Positions 41,631-50,790 of a stretch of DNA of 64,000 nt are shown piece by piece (within the stretch, counting starts at the first letter, position 1; each line of letters opens with the position of its first letter). A model generated the notes under the pieces. The model made no database searches. It worked only from the letters and a program-made list of their open reading frames with translations, and was not told the origin of the DNA. Both the position numbers and the translations under genes were made by a program. Source of the stretch: Sphingomonadaceae bacterium (lineage in GTDB: Bacteria > Pseudomonadota > Alphaproteobacteria > Sphingomonadales > Sphingomonadaceae); NCBI GenBank assembly GCA_025359445.1, contig JANYGB010000051.1, forward strand, positions 62,001-126,000, given 5' to 3'.

Positions 41631-42541
41631 GCCGAAGCCAGCACGGCGTCAGGAAACTCGCTTTCGGTCTTGCCGATCAGCGCGCGGTCATCGTGGTTCC
41701 ACGGATGAAAGCCGGGCAAGAAAAACGCGCACCAAGCCGGGAATACGCGGCGCAGTACGCCGGGTGAACCGATCAGGTACCAGGCCAATTTCAGCTTGAC
41801 CTTGGGCCCGGTGATCCCGTCCTGCGCGAGTAGGCTGAGCGTATCGTTCCAGCGGTTTTTGAGGAAGTTGCCCGACACGATCAGCATCATGATCGACTTG
41901 AGCTTCCAGCGCCGCCACTTGCTCCAGTTGCGAGTGGCGTGGAGGTAAGTGTCATAGGCGACGCCCTTGTGCTCGATCTCTTCCATCGCGTGCCACTTCC
42001 ACATCGCCGCGCTCTCCGGCTCGGCCCCGGCGAAATGCTTGGGGTTGGCGAGGAAGTCATTGGCCATCATTGCGGTGTAGTGTTCGAGCGCGATGGTCAC
42101 CGCCAAGTTGATAATCGGCGGACGGTCCTTGGTCAGCGCCAGGTTGGCCTCAAGCCGCTGGTCGATCGTGCCCAAATCGTAGCCGGCCTCAATCGCCGCC
42201 TTGTTGAACACCAGATGCTCGCGGGTGTGATTGATTTCCTGTTTCACGAACGCGCGGATCTCGGCCTCGAGCTTGGGCGGAACACCGTCGCGATGTGCCT
42301 TTACTGCCTCGATGAACATGGCCTCTCCGCGCGGGAAAGTGGCGGACAGCGCATTGTGCCAGTGCGTGGCAATCGGGTTGCCCGCGAGCCACCACTTGCC
42401 CGGCTTGCTTGTCCGGCCAAAGCGCAGGTCGCGCACCACGATTTCCAGATCGGCGGGGGTGGGGGCGTTTGAAGAGTCTGACTCCTTGCCTGAAAGGCCA
42501 GCGGGTTCTAGGTCGAGAGGGAATTTGGTTTGAGCGTTCAT
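41627..42541 (-). CDS. metal-dependent hydrolase-like protein (COG3687 type), ferritin-like
   Basis: 304 residues. Helical protein with metal-ligand motifs of a di-iron four-helix bundle: EIRAFVKQEINHTREHLVFN, AVTIALEHYTAMMANDFLA and MWKWHAMEEIEHKGVAYDTY (E..ExxH pairs). These define the predicted metal-dependent hydrolase group. A C-terminal hydrophobic region may touch the membrane. ATG 42541 is chosen; the longer frame runs into the divergent regulator. It is divergent from a TetR gene 28 nt away, its probable regulator. Confidence 0.8.
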   Translation of the reverse strand: MNAQTKFPLDLEPAGLSGKESDSSNAPTPADLEIVVRDLRFGRTSKPGKWWLAGNPIATHWHNALSATFPRGEAMFIEAVKAHRDGVPPKLEAEIRAFVKQEINHTREHLVFNKAAIEAGYDLGTIDQRLEANLALTKDRPPIINLAVTIALEHYTAMMANDFLANPKHFAGAEPESAAMWKWHAMEEIEHKGVAYDTYLHATRNWSKWRRWKLKSIMMLIVSGNFLKNRWNDTLSLLAQDGITGPKVKLKLAWYLIGSPGVLRRVFPAWCAFFLPGFHPWNHDDRALIGKTESEFPDAVLASA

Positions 42542-42561
42542 GGCGCTTCTTTTAGAGTAAC

Positions 42562-42575
42562 TGACACTGATGTCA
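42562..42575. promoter_or_regulatory. operator-like dyad overlapping a tetR start
   Basis: TGACA (42562-42566), spacer CTGA, TGTCA (42571-42575). The dyad includes the start codon of the TetR gene (ATG 42570-42572) and lies between two divergent starts only 28 nt apart. A TetR dimer here could block both genes. Confidence 0.45.
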
Positions 42576-43163
42576 ATAAGAAAACGCCTGACGCAAGAGG
42601 AAAGCCGCACGGTCGCGCTCGAAGCGGCGCGCGCGCTGCTGATCGATATGGGTCCGCAGGCGGTGACGCTCAAAGCCGTGGCGTCGCGGATTGGCCGCAC
42701 TCACGCCAACCTGCTCCACCATTTCGGCTCGGCGGCCGGGCTGCAAAAGGAGCTCGCGCGTCATCTTGCAACTACGATCTGTGCGACGATCGAAGAAGCC
42801 GTGCTGGCCGAGCGTTCGGGAGACGGCGATCCACGCGTGGTAGTTGATCTGACCTTCGACGCATTCGACAAGGAAGGCGGCGGGGCGCTCGCCACCTGGA
42901 TGCTTATGAACGGCAATGAAGACGCGCTCGATCCGCTGCTTGAGGCGATTCATGATCTGGTCGAGGATCTTGCCGAATACAATGGCGGCCAGATGCGCGA
43001 GATCACGCACACCTTATGCTTGATGGCGTTGGGCGATGCTCTGATGGGCGGGCCGCTGACCTTGTCGCTGGGCCTGCCGCGCAGCTCGGCGCGCGATACC
43101 GCGACGAGGATGCTGGTCGATGCGGCGGTCAAGGCCGGCCTGTTCGTGCCGCCGGAGGGGTAG
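42570..43163 (+). CDS. TetR family transcriptional regulator
   Basis: 197 residues. N-terminal helix-turn-helix AVTLKAVASRIGRTHANLLH HFGS (about 30-52); the C-terminal ligand domain includes WMLMNGNEDALDPLLEAIHD. Ligand unknown. Divergent to the di-iron hydrolase gene and likely its repressor (inference from context and dyad). Confidence 0.88.
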   Translation: MSIRKRLTQEESRTVALEAARALLIDMGPQAVTLKAVASRIGRTHANLLHHFGSAAGLQKELARHLATTICATIEEAVLAERSGDGDPRVVVDLTFDAFDKEGGGALATWMLMNGNEDALDPLLEAIHDLVEDLAEYNGGQMREITHTLCLMALGDALMGGPLTLSLGLPRSSARDTATRMLVDAAVKAGLFVPPEG

Positions 43164-43226
43164 ATAGGCATCGCGGTTGCAGTGTTGCAAGGTCGCGGCA
43201 CCAAGCCATCGCCACATTGCTCAGCA

Positions 43227-43568
43227 TTAGTTCGCTGGCCATCTGAAAGTCAGAACGCGCGCCGCCATCAGGTGATTGGCGATCATGAACCACCAGAGCG
43301 GATAATCGGTGCGCGTCAGCCGCACGTCGCCCTGCGCCTCATCGCGATCAAACAGCCGGTGGCCGACCAGACCCGGAACGACATGAGCAATGGGGAAGCC
43401 AAGCGCAGTCCAAAGCGGCCAGACCGTCAGACTGGCCGCGAGCACGCCGAGCCCGGCAACAACCCCGACGATATGCAGCGCCAGGTTGGCTGGGTGTCGG
43501 TGATCTGATCGATAGGCGGTCGCGTAAAAATGCTTGAAACCGATCCGTTCGTCGATGTTTTGCGCCAT
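43227..43568 (-). CDS. small Mpo1/DUF962-like membrane protein
   Basis: 113 residues. FKHFYATAYRSDHRHPANLA LHIVG carries the YxxxHxxxxNxxxHxxG pattern of the Mpo1/YGL010w group. Two or three membrane helices follow (VVAGLGVLAASLTVWPLW, LGFPIAHVVPGLVGH), and a C-terminal YPLWWFMIANHLMAARVLTF. Yeast Mpo1 is an iron-dependent fatty-acid dioxygenase; the bacterial role is unknown. Divergent from another TetR gene. Confidence 0.7.
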   Translation of the reverse strand: MAQNIDERIGFKHFYATAYRSDHRHPANLALHIVGVVAGLGVLAASLTVWPLWTALGFPIAHVVPGLVGHRLFDRDEAQGDVRLTRTDYPLWWFMIANHLMAARVLTFRWPAN

Positions 43569-43592
43569 GCCGCAATCCTCTTTCGTTTCGTG

Positions 43593-43651
43593 CTGCGGCA
43601 GTATGAATAATTGCTCACATCGCCTACTCGCCTTCGACGAAACTGCCGCAG
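43593..43651. promoter_or_regulatory. paired operator-like sites between Mpo1-like and TetR genes
   Basis: CTGCGGCAGT at 43593-43602 recurs in inverted orientation as ACTGCCGCAG at 43642-43651. Each is itself a short dyad (CTGC-G-GCAG). Both lie in the 93-nt gap between the divergent starts, as expected for an autoregulated TetR pair of sites. Confidence 0.45.
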
Positions 43652-43661
43652 GAACGCATTC

Positions 43662-44261
43662 ATGGTACTTTCGCCGCGCAAATTGCCGAAGCAGGGCCGC
43701 GCCCGGGCGACCTGCGATGCGATCCTTGAAGCGGCTGCTCACATTATCGCGCGCAGCGGCCTCGCCGCGTTCAACACCAATGCCGTCGCAGAGCGGGCCG
43801 GGGTCAGCATCGGCAGTCTGTACCAGTACTTCCCGAACAAGGACGCGCTGATGGTGGCGCTGATCCAGCGGCAGCAGCAGGGTCAGCTGGATACGCTGAT
43901 GGCGGCAGCGGCGACGATCGATCCCGCAGCAGATCTGGCAACCGTGGTCCGTGCGCTGGTTCGCGCCGCCATGCAGCATCACCACACTGACGATTTGCTG
44001 GCCACAGCCATCGATCATGAGGAGGCGCGGCTGCCGGTGGATGATCTAATCGGCCAGTATCTCGATCAGGGCGGAATGCTTGTCGCAGCGCTGCTGGCGA
44101 ACTTTCAGGGCCAGATCGGACTAGTCGAACCGCAGGTCGCGGCGCGAACCTTGCCTGCGCTTGTGCGCGCAGTGACAGATGCCTGGGCGAACCTGACGCC
44201 GCCGCAGCTAGACACGGCGGAAAACGAAGCTGTCAAAGCGGTCTTGGGTTACTTGCGCTAA
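43662..44261 (+). CDS. TetR family transcriptional regulator
   Basis: 199 residues. FNTNAVAERAGVSIGSLYQY FPNKDALM is a textbook TetR helix-turn-helix (about 40-65); the rest is helical with histidine-containing HHHTDDLLATAIDHEE. ATG 43662 follows CAGGAACGCATTC. Probably controls itself and the divergent Mpo1-like gene. Confidence 0.9.
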   Translation: MVLSPRKLPKQGRARATCDAILEAAAHIIARSGLAAFNTNAVAERAGVSIGSLYQYFPNKDALMVALIQRQQQGQLDTLMAAAATIDPAADLATVVRALVRAAMQHHHTDDLLATAIDHEEARLPVDDLIGQYLDQGGMLVAALLANFQGQIGLVEPQVAARTLPALVRAVTDAWANLTPPQLDTAENEAVKAVLGYLR

Positions 44262-44273
44262 ACTTGTGCCGGG

Positions 44274-44984
44274 TCAGGCCGACTGAAGAAAGGCCGGGAG
44301 CCACTCGGGGTTGATATCTTTGGCCCGCAAATGATCGACCGCCAATCCCAGTTCCGGATAAGCCGCGCGCTGCCGGGCGGGGCTGCTGTCCGCTAACGGC
44401 ACCACCACCGCCCGCCGATTGACCTTCGCTCGCCAGTTCATCCGCGCGGTATTCTCCTGCCCGACATAACAGCCTTTGGTGAACGAGACTCCGTTCAGCT
44501 CAGCTGCATTGCATTCGAGCCACAGCAGATCGCCTAGCTCGGCCGCACCTTCACACACGCCGAGCGAGAGACGGTGCGCCAGCCATTCGGCCTCGGCGCT
44601 ATCGCCCTCAACCGCGCCAAGCCAACGCTGACCCAGCGCAGCGAGACGCGGATCGGGCGAAACATCCAGCCCCGGCCGCCAATGCACCGCCAGTGCGGGA
44701 TCGAGGGCAAAACTGATCTTGCGGCGCAGTCGGTACATCGACAACCGCTTGATCAGCGCCTCTGCTAAGGCCGCTTCACAATCGAGGAGCAAGTCAGCGC
44801 CATCTTCCCACACCAGGAAATCAAACAGGACTTTGCCTTGCGGCGACAGCAAAGCCGTCCAGACCGGCAGGCCCCCGGTCATATCACTCGTCAACAGTCC
44901 CTGAAGGAAATCGCGCAGGTCCTCGCTCTCATCCGTAGCGGTAAGGCGGATCACGGCGCGGCTGGTCAGGCGGGTGGCAGTCAT
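44274..44984 (-). CDS. ygfZ: folate-binding protein YgfZ
   Basis: 236 residues; supports iron-sulfur cluster enzymes via folate. The signature [15 protein letters not shown] with conserved cysteine is clear (K-G-C-Y-x-G-Q-E). The N-terminal LQGLLTSDM and [20 protein letters not shown] match the GcvT-like fold. ATG 44984 is chosen by the family N-terminus; a longer frame crosses the divergent pyrC start. Confidence 0.9.
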   Translation of the reverse strand: MTATRLTSRAVIRLTATDESEDLRDFLQGLLTSDMTGGLPVWTALLSPQGKVLFDFLVWEDGADLLLDCEAALAEALIKRLSMYRLRRKISFALDPALAVHWRPGLDVSPDPRLAALGQRWLGAVEGDSAEAEWLAHRLSLGVCEGAAELGDLLWLECNAAELNGVSFTKGCYVGQENTARMNWRAKVNRRAVVVPLADSSPARQRAAYPELGLAVDHLRAKDINPEWLPAFLQSA

Positions 44985-45063
44985 GGCTCTTAGGTGGGGT
45001 CTTGGACGGCGCTTGGCAATGACAGGGTGCGTGTCGCCGCGCAGTATGGCATGGGCATGCGCC

Positions 45064-46116
45064 ATGACAACTGCGCCGAATCGCTCTTCGCTGACCATCA
45101 CCCGCCCCGATGATTGGCACGTCCATTTGCGTGATGGCGCGGTGATGGCGGGGGTGCTGGGGCACACCGCGCGGCAGTTTGCCCGAGCGATCGTGATGCC
45201 CAACTTGTCGCCGCCAATCAGCAGCGAGGCTGCGGCTGAAGCATACCGCGCGCAGATCATGGCGGCCTTGCCTGATGGTGCAGACTTCACACCGCTGATG
45301 ACTTGCTACCTGACCGACGGGATAAATCCGGCTGAGCTGGAGCGCGGCTTTGCCTCTGGCGTGTTCACCGCCGCGAAGCTTTATCCCGCGCATGCCACCA
45401 CCGGCTCTGCCCACGGGGTGACCGATGTAGCGAATATCCGCCCTGCACTTGAAGCGATGGAGCGGATCGGCATGCCGCTGCTGGTGCACGGCGAAGTCAC
45501 CGATCCGGCGGTGGACATTTTTGACCGTGAGGCGGTGTTTATCGATCGCGTGCTGGCGCCATTGGTGCGCGACATGCCCGGGCTAAAGGTAGTTTTCGAA
45601 CACATCACCACAGCGCAGGCTGTGCAATTTGTGACCGATGCGCCTGCTAACGTCGCTGCGACGATTACCCCGCAACATCTCCATATCAACCGCAACGCGA
45701 TGTTTGCCGGCGGCATTCGGCCGCACGCCTATTGCTTGCCGGTGGCCAAGCGCGAGGAGCACCGATTGGCGTTGCGCGCAGCTGCCACTTCGGGCAGCGC
45801 CAAATTCTTTCTCGGCACTGACAGCGCGCCGCATGCCGTGGCGGCCAAGGAAGCTGCTTGCGGCTGCGCGGGTATATTCAACGCGCCTTATGCGCTGGAA
45901 AGCTACATCACCGTGTTTGACGATGAAGACGCGCTTGACCGGTTTGAGGCCTTTGCCTCGCTTAACGGCCCCGCCTTCTATGGCCTGCCGGTCAACTCCG
46001 GGACGATCACGCTGGAACGGCGGCCCGTGATTGTCCCCGACCAGTTAGAAGCCGGGGGGGCTCTAATCGTCCCGTTCCACGCCGGTGAGACGCTAAGCTG
46101 GAGCCTCTGCACGTAA
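45064..46116 (+). CDS. pyrC: dihydroorotase
   Basis: Cyclises carbamoyl aspartate in pyrimidine synthesis. 350 residues. Metal site WHVHLRDG (H..H), carboxylated lysine region [34 protein letters not shown] and FLGTDSAPH with the last ligand. Type II dihydroorotase. Overlaps the 3' end of rarD on the other strand by 24 nt. Divergent to ygfZ. Confidence 0.96.
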   Translation: MTTAPNRSSLTITRPDDWHVHLRDGAVMAGVLGHTARQFARAIVMPNLSPPISSEAAAEAYRAQIMAALPDGADFTPLMTCYLTDGINPAELERGFASGVFTAAKLYPAHATTGSAHGVTDVANIRPALEAMERIGMPLLVHGEVTDPAVDIFDREAVFIDRVLAPLVRDMPGLKVVFEHITTAQAVQFVTDAPANVAATITPQHLHINRNAMFAGGIRPHAYCLPVAKREEHRLALRAAATSGSAKFFLGTDSAPHAVAAKEAACGCAGIFNAPYALESYITVFDDEDALDRFEAFASLNGPAFYGLPVNSGTITLERRPVIVPDQLEAGGALIVPFHAGETLSWSLCT

Positions 46117-47007
46117 CCGCGCATTGCGCTGCGCCAGTACGTCCCACACGAACACTGCAATTGCGCACCAGATCAGCACGAAGCAAGCGAGTTGGACCGG
46201 GTGGAGCGGCTCGCCAAATACGAACAGCCCGATCAGGAAAACCAGCGTCGGCGCGACGAACTGGACCATGCCAAGGCTCGAATAGTCCATCCGCCGCGCT
46301 GCTGCCGCGAACAGCAGCAGCGGTGCAGCTGTAACCAGACCGCCAGCCATGATCCACAGCGCGTCTGCCGGTCCGCGCAGCATCGCCGAACCGTCCGGGC
46401 CCTGGCTGAAATACCAAGCAGTCAGCGCAGCCGGAACGAGCAGCAACAGCGATTCGATCGTCAGCCCGGGTAGCGATTCGACCGCGACCAGTTTGCGCAC
46501 CAGTCCGTATCCGGCAAAACTGATCGCAAGCGTCAGGCTGATCCAGAGCATGTCGCGCGCGTCCCACGCCAGCAGCGAAACGCCCACTGCGGCGATCGCA
46601 ACAGCCAGCCACTGCCGCCGCGCTAACCGCTCGCCAAGCAGCAAGGTCCCGGCCAGTACGTTTACCAACGGATTAATATAATAGCCCAGGCTGGCAGCGA
46701 ACACGTGGCCGGATTGGATCGCGATCACGTAAACCGTCCAGTTGAGCGCGATGAGCAGCGCGCTGAGCGCCAGCAGCACGATATTGCGCGGCTTTTGCAG
46801 CGCCGCCAACAGCACCGGAAACTCGCGGCGCACGGCAATTGCAGCAAGGCATAGCGGCAAGGTCCAGATAATTCGCCAGCCGATAAATTCAAACGGCGGT
46901 ACCCAGTGCACTTGCCGCAGATAAAGTGGGAGGAAGCCCCAGATCAGGTAAGCGCCCAGCGCCATTGGCAGGCCGCTGGGTAGCTTCGATGTCGCCGGCT
47001 TGTTCAT
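46093..47007 (-). CDS. rarD: RarD-type EamA family transporter
   Basis: 304 residues, ten membrane helices in two EamA repeats. [20 protein letters not shown] start, [34 protein letters not shown] and [20 protein letters not shown] are RarD landmarks. Substrate unknown. Cytoplasmic C-terminus is basic. Confidence 0.9.
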   Translation of the reverse strand: MNKPATSKLPSGLPMALGAYLIWGFLPLYLRQVHWVPPFEFIGWRIIWTLPLCLAAIAVRREFPVLLAALQKPRNIVLLALSALLIALNWTVYVIAIQSGHVFAASLGYYINPLVNVLAGTLLLGERLARRQWLAVAIAAVGVSLLAWDARDMLWISLTLAISFAGYGLVRKLVAVESLPGLTIESLLLLVPAALTAWYFSQGPDGSAMLRGPADALWIMAGGLVTAAPLLLFAAAARRMDYSSLGMVQFVAPTLVFLIGLFVFGEPLHPVQLACFVLIWCAIAVFVWDVLAQRNARLRAEAPA

Positions 47008-47162
47008 GCCCTGCCGCTACCCGCGCCGGGCTCACCGGGCAAGAGCAGGCGTGTTGCGGCAAGTTCAGGTTCGTTTGTCTAGAGGCCCCATCCCGGATCG
47101 GCGCGAGCAATCGCGCTTTGAGCCGCGGGACACGCAGTACAAGGGTCGCAACTGGTGCTGCG

Positions 47163-47194
47163 GGGGGCGTCGTCTCCACGATGACGACGCCCCC
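47163..47194. other. strong intergenic hairpin
   Basis: GGGGGCGTCGTC (47163-47174) pairs perfectly with GACGACGCCCCC (47183-47194) around loop TCCACGAT. It lies in the 277-nt gap between the divergent starts of rarD and a lipoprotein gene. No T-run follows, and nothing else recognisable is in the gap. Confidence 0.6.
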
Positions 47195-47284
47195 GGTCCT
47201 GCAACAGAGCCTTTGCACCAGCGCGGACGTTGCGGCATGAAGCCGAAGCGCAAGTATTCGTTCGCGCCCGGGGATTGTCGATTC

Positions 47285-48001
47285 ATGCAGCGTTTGGTGC
47301 TCCCGCAATTGCTCGCCCTGCTGGCGCTGGCTGCCTGCTCGAGTGCTGACCAAGCGCCTGATGCCAATGCCGAGCGGGATCCGGCGGCAGCGGCTGCGCT
47401 GAACGATCCGATCATGGTCGACCCCGATCTCGCGTCACAAAATCGGGGTAATTCGGCGCTATCGGGCGGTGGCCCGGCGCAGGGTGACCTGCCTGACTTT
47501 GTCCGCACGCCCGAGGAAGTGGACGCTGCCCATGCCGCCGCCCAAACTTTATTGGGCAGCGCGCCGCCGCCCGCGCCGGCACCTGCAAGCACCAGCGCCA
47601 AGTCAAAACTTGCGGGCGCGCTGACCATGCCGGCCATTGCGGCGGCAAGCGGGATTGCCACGCGCGCATGTGCCGACAAGCTCGGGTTTACCGTGGCCTG
47701 GGCGGCGCGCCTTCCGGCCGCCTTGCCGGTCTATTCGCGTGGTCACGTGATTGTGGCAGCGGGGAGCGACGATCCGGGCTGCAAGGTTCGCGCGGTTCGC
47801 TACGTCACCCCGGTGACGGTCGGCGATGCCGTGGATTTCTATTACGCCAGTGCGCGGGCGGGCAAGCTGCCCGTTCAGCGCCGCAAGGAAGGCGATGACG
47901 AGGTGGTTGGCGGGGTGCAAGGAGGCTCACGCTACGCCGCGTATGTCCGCCAGCGCAGCGACGGACTGACCGAAGTCGATCTGATTACCTCAGGCTTCTG
48001 A
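47285..48001 (+). CDS. hypothetical lipoprotein
   Basis: 238 residues from ATG 47285: MQRLVLPQLLALLALAACSS has lipobox LAAC. A low-complexity region with APPPAPAPA follows, then a folded C-terminal half: CADKLGFTVAWAARLPAALP, GCKVRAVRYVTPVTVGDAVD, FYYASARAGKLPVQRRKEGD and SRYAAYVRQRSDGLTEVDLI. No family recognised. A 16-codon longer start (47237) would spoil the signal peptide. Confidence 0.7.
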   Translation: MQRLVLPQLLALLALAACSSADQAPDANAERDPAAAAALNDPIMVDPDLASQNRGNSALSGGGPAQGDLPDFVRTPEEVDAAHAAAQTLLGSAPPPAPAPASTSAKSKLAGALTMPAIAAASGIATRACADKLGFTVAWAARLPAALPVYSRGHVIVAAGSDDPGCKVRAVRYVTPVTVGDAVDFYYASARAGKLPVQRRKEGDDEVVGGVQGGSRYAAYVRQRSDGLTEVDLITSGF

Positions 48002-48004
48002 TCG

Positions 48005-49378
48005 CTACTCGGCCGGTTGAAGAGTAATCTGTCGCCGTCTTTTGAACGTGGCGGCCAAGCGGTGGAACCGGCTCGTGACCAGTCCGTGCGCGTCCATCCA
48101 CTCCGAATAGGCGCGGTACTTGGGGTCCTCGGCGAGCAGGTGGCGCTCCTCGGTCTTGGCCCGCCAGAAATAGATCGCGCTGACGCAGCCGAGGAAAAAG
48201 GTATTGCGGATCGCATCGACTGCCGATCCGCTGGTCACCACGAACGGCAGCGAAGCGCACCACCAGAACAGGTTTTTTGACAAATAGGCCGGGTGCCGGG
48301 TGAAGGTATATGGGCCATTGGTCAGCACGCCGCGATAGGTCAGGTTGGAAAAGCGGATGCCGAAGGCCATTGTTGCCCAGGCATATATCGCCGTCAGAAA
48401 TACCAGCAGCGCCGCCCACAGCCACAGCAGCGCCGTTTGCCCGTTCAGCAAATGCCACCAGTTTTCGTCGCCATAAGTGTTGGTGAGATAGAACAGCGGC
48501 CGGTCGGGCGGATTCATCAGCTGGAAAGGCGGATAGCACATCAGCGCCGCCAGCCAGCCCGCAAGGTAAGGATTGGCCGAGCGGATTTGCGCATCGAGCG
48601 GCTTCATCGTCAGGATATAACCGATCGTGCCGATCTGCTCGTCGATCACAAACATCAGCGTGATGAGCAGGGTCGCAACTCCGACAGGCCCGGCGAGGAA
48701 ATTGCTCCAGTCTGGCGTAACCAGGTTGGCAAACCCGCCCGGCACAATGCTGATCATAAAAGCAGTGAAAAACCCTTTTACCGCCCAGGCGCGCAAGTGG
48801 ATCGCGATTTGTGCTGGATCGAACGGTTCACGCCCGATCAGCAGTGCGCCAAAATGCCAGCACGCATCGCGCGGTTCAACCAGCACCCGGTCAAGCCACA
48901 AGACGTAGGGTACCGACAGCACGAACAACGGCAGCGCCGCCGCGCCGAGTACGTTCATCGCCAAGAGGTAGGGCTCATGCCAGTACCACCGCGCCACGCA
49001 ATAAAGGAAACCGATGATCGCCCAGGTCGCCCACAGGCCAGCAAGCTTGGTGATCGATATGTCAATCGCACTGGCCAGCGGGCGCGGCCGGGTCCAATCG
49101 ATCCCGGTCGATGCACGGCGGTGGACCTTGGTCACGAGCAGTTCGTAAAGCAGCATCGGCAGCGCCGCGACGACCAGGCCAGTCAGCGCCGCAGATGGCC
49201 CGGTCAGCCGCTCGGCGCGGCTCGGCAATCCGAATGCCGTCACAATTTCGGGCCAGAAATGGCACAGCGCGATCCACCCGCCCAGCGCGATCAGCCCGAG
49301 CAGGCCGACCATGCCGGACACATCGCTGGGGGGCCGCTGGGCAACCGGTGGGACAGGATTCCGCATCGTCCCGGCCAT
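48005..49378 (-). CDS. isoprenylcysteine/phospholipid methyltransferase-like membrane protein
   Basis: 457 residues with about ten membrane helices. The C-terminal part has YRGVLTNGPYTFTRHPAYLS and KTEERHLLAEDPKYRAYSEW, the SAM-binding motifs of the ICMT/PEMT group (RHPxY..., EE.L). The N-terminal 300 residues are an extra membrane domain not found in minimal ICMT proteins. Substrate unknown; lipid methylation plausible. Confidence 0.8.
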   Translation of the reverse strand: MAGTMRNPVPPVAQRPPSDVSGMVGLLGLIALGGWIALCHFWPEIVTAFGLPSRAERLTGPSAALTGLVVAALPMLLYELLVTKVHRRASTGIDWTRPRPLASAIDISITKLAGLWATWAIIGFLYCVARWYWHEPYLLAMNVLGAAALPLFVLSVPYVLWLDRVLVEPRDACWHFGALLIGREPFDPAQIAIHLRAWAVKGFFTAFMISIVPGGFANLVTPDWSNFLAGPVGVATLLITLMFVIDEQIGTIGYILTMKPLDAQIRSANPYLAGWLAALMCYPPFQLMNPPDRPLFYLTNTYGDENWWHLLNGQTALLWLWAALLVFLTAIYAWATMAFGIRFSNLTYRGVLTNGPYTFTRHPAYLSKNLFWWCASLPFVVTSGSAVDAIRNTFFLGCVSAIYFWRAKTEERHLLAEDPKYRAYSEWMDAHGLVTSRFHRLAATFKRRRQITLQPAE

Positions 49379-49430
49379 AGCCCTAAAGGGTTAAAGGCCG
49401 GGTAACGGTGCGATATCAGCGCAACAATGC

Positions 49431-50777
49431 TTAGTGGAAAGCGCTGATCCGGCCGCTATCGTCAAGCACGTAAAGAGTCGATCCGGCAACGATGGGTGCC
49501 AGCGTAATCGGTGCCTTCACGTCGGCGGTGAGTACCGGCTGGCCGTCAGCGGCTGCGGCCGAGAACACCTGGCCCTGCGAATTGACAAACCACAGCCGGT
49601 CACCGGCGAGCACCGGCCCGGACCAGAAAATCGGGTCCTTCTTCTTTGCGACGTTGCGGTAGGCGGCAAGCTGCGAAAGCCACCGCACCTTGCCGCTTGA
49701 ACGCGCGATGCATAGCAGCCGCGCGTCGTCGGTCAGTGTGAAAATCCAGTCCCCCGCCACTGCCGGGGTTGAAATTCCGGCTAAATTAAGCTCCCAGATC
49801 CGCTGACCGGTAGTCAGTTCGTAAGCGGCCATGCGCCCGCCTTGGCCAAGTGCATAGACCCGGCCGCGGTCAATGATCGGATCGGCGTCGATATCCGTCA
49901 GCACACCCACAGAGGTCGATAGCGACGTCCGCGCGAGCGCGTCGTTCCACAACTCGCGGCCATTTTCATAGCGGTAAGCGATCAGCTCGCCGGTCGAGTA
50001 GCCCGCGATGATCGTGCCTTGTCCGGCAGCCGCAGCGGCCACCCCGAACACCCCGGTCTGGCCGACCGAAGCGGCGGCATTCCAAGCCTGCTTTCCGTCA
50101 GCGGCGTTCAACGCGACGATCTGGTTGGCCTGAGTCATCACGAACACACTGCCAAATGCGATCGTTGGCGAGCCGCGCAGCGGTCCGGCTGGTTTGACTT
50201 TCCACACCTGTTCGCCGGTCGCCGCATTAAGCGCGGCGACTTCGCCAAGCCCGGTAGTCACATATACCCGGTCGTCAGCAACGCTGGCTCCGCCGCCGTA
50301 AATTGAGCTCGCTCCGTCGCCCTTGATCTGGAAGTTCTTGCTCCAGCGTTCGGCCCCGGTCTTGGCGTCAAACGCATGCATCATACCGTTGGTGTCCATC
50401 ACGAACAGACTGCCGCCGCTGACCACCGGTGCGGCAGCCAGCCTTCGCTTTTTGGTCGAACCAGCAATCCGCGCGGTCCACACCAGGCTTGGCGCGGAGG
50501 CCAGCGCAAGATTGCCGTAGCTTTTGTTGGCCGTGCCGCCGGCCTGCGCCCAGTCGGCATTTTCGGTAGCGGGGGGCAGCACCACGGCAACCTCGCCCAG
50601 CGCCGGATCGACTTTTGCGCTGGTATCGACGCGGCTGAGGATCGCCACGCGGTTGCCCACAGTCGGGGTCGTTGGCTTGCCCTTACCCTTAAGGATGCCG
50701 CAGCCGGACAGGCCAGCCATCAGGACAAGCGCCATTGCGGCAGTAAGGCGAGTTTTTGTTTTGGTCGCGGGCATCAT
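49431..50777 (-). CDS. bamB: outer-membrane assembly lipoprotein BamB-like PQQ-repeat protein
   Basis: 448 residues. Lipobox in VLMAGLSGCGILKGKG, then an eight-bladed beta-propeller with repeated PQQ motifs (DAKTGAERWSKN, NAATGEQVWKVK, NAADGKQAWNAA, ELTTGQRIWELN). BamB is a BAM-complex scaffold for outer-membrane protein insertion. ATG 50777 has a second in-frame ATG directly after it. Just downstream of a YfgM-like gene, the usual partner. Confidence 0.92.
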   Translation of the reverse strand: MMPATKTKTRLTAAMALVLMAGLSGCGILKGKGKPTTPTVGNRVAILSRVDTSAKVDPALGEVAVVLPPATENADWAQAGGTANKSYGNLALASAPSLVWTARIAGSTKKRRLAAAPVVSGGSLFVMDTNGMMHAFDAKTGAERWSKNFQIKGDGASSIYGGGASVADDRVYVTTGLGEVAALNAATGEQVWKVKPAGPLRGSPTIAFGSVFVMTQANQIVALNAADGKQAWNAAASVGQTGVFGVAAAAAGQGTIIAGYSTGELIAYRYENGRELWNDALARTSLSTSVGVLTDIDADPIIDRGRVYALGQGGRMAAYELTTGQRIWELNLAGISTPAVAGDWIFTLTDDARLLCIARSSGKVRWLSQLAAYRNVAKKKDPIFWSGPVLAGDRLWFVNSQGQVFSAAAADGQPVLTADVKAPITLAPIVAGSTLYVLDDSGRISAFH

Positions 50778-50790
50778 GGTATCCTTGGGC

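Noticed and set aside
46926..47240. 104-codon plus-strand ORF upstream of the lipoprotein
   Set aside because: Spans the hairpin and the rarD start region with no ribosome binding site or recognisable protein.
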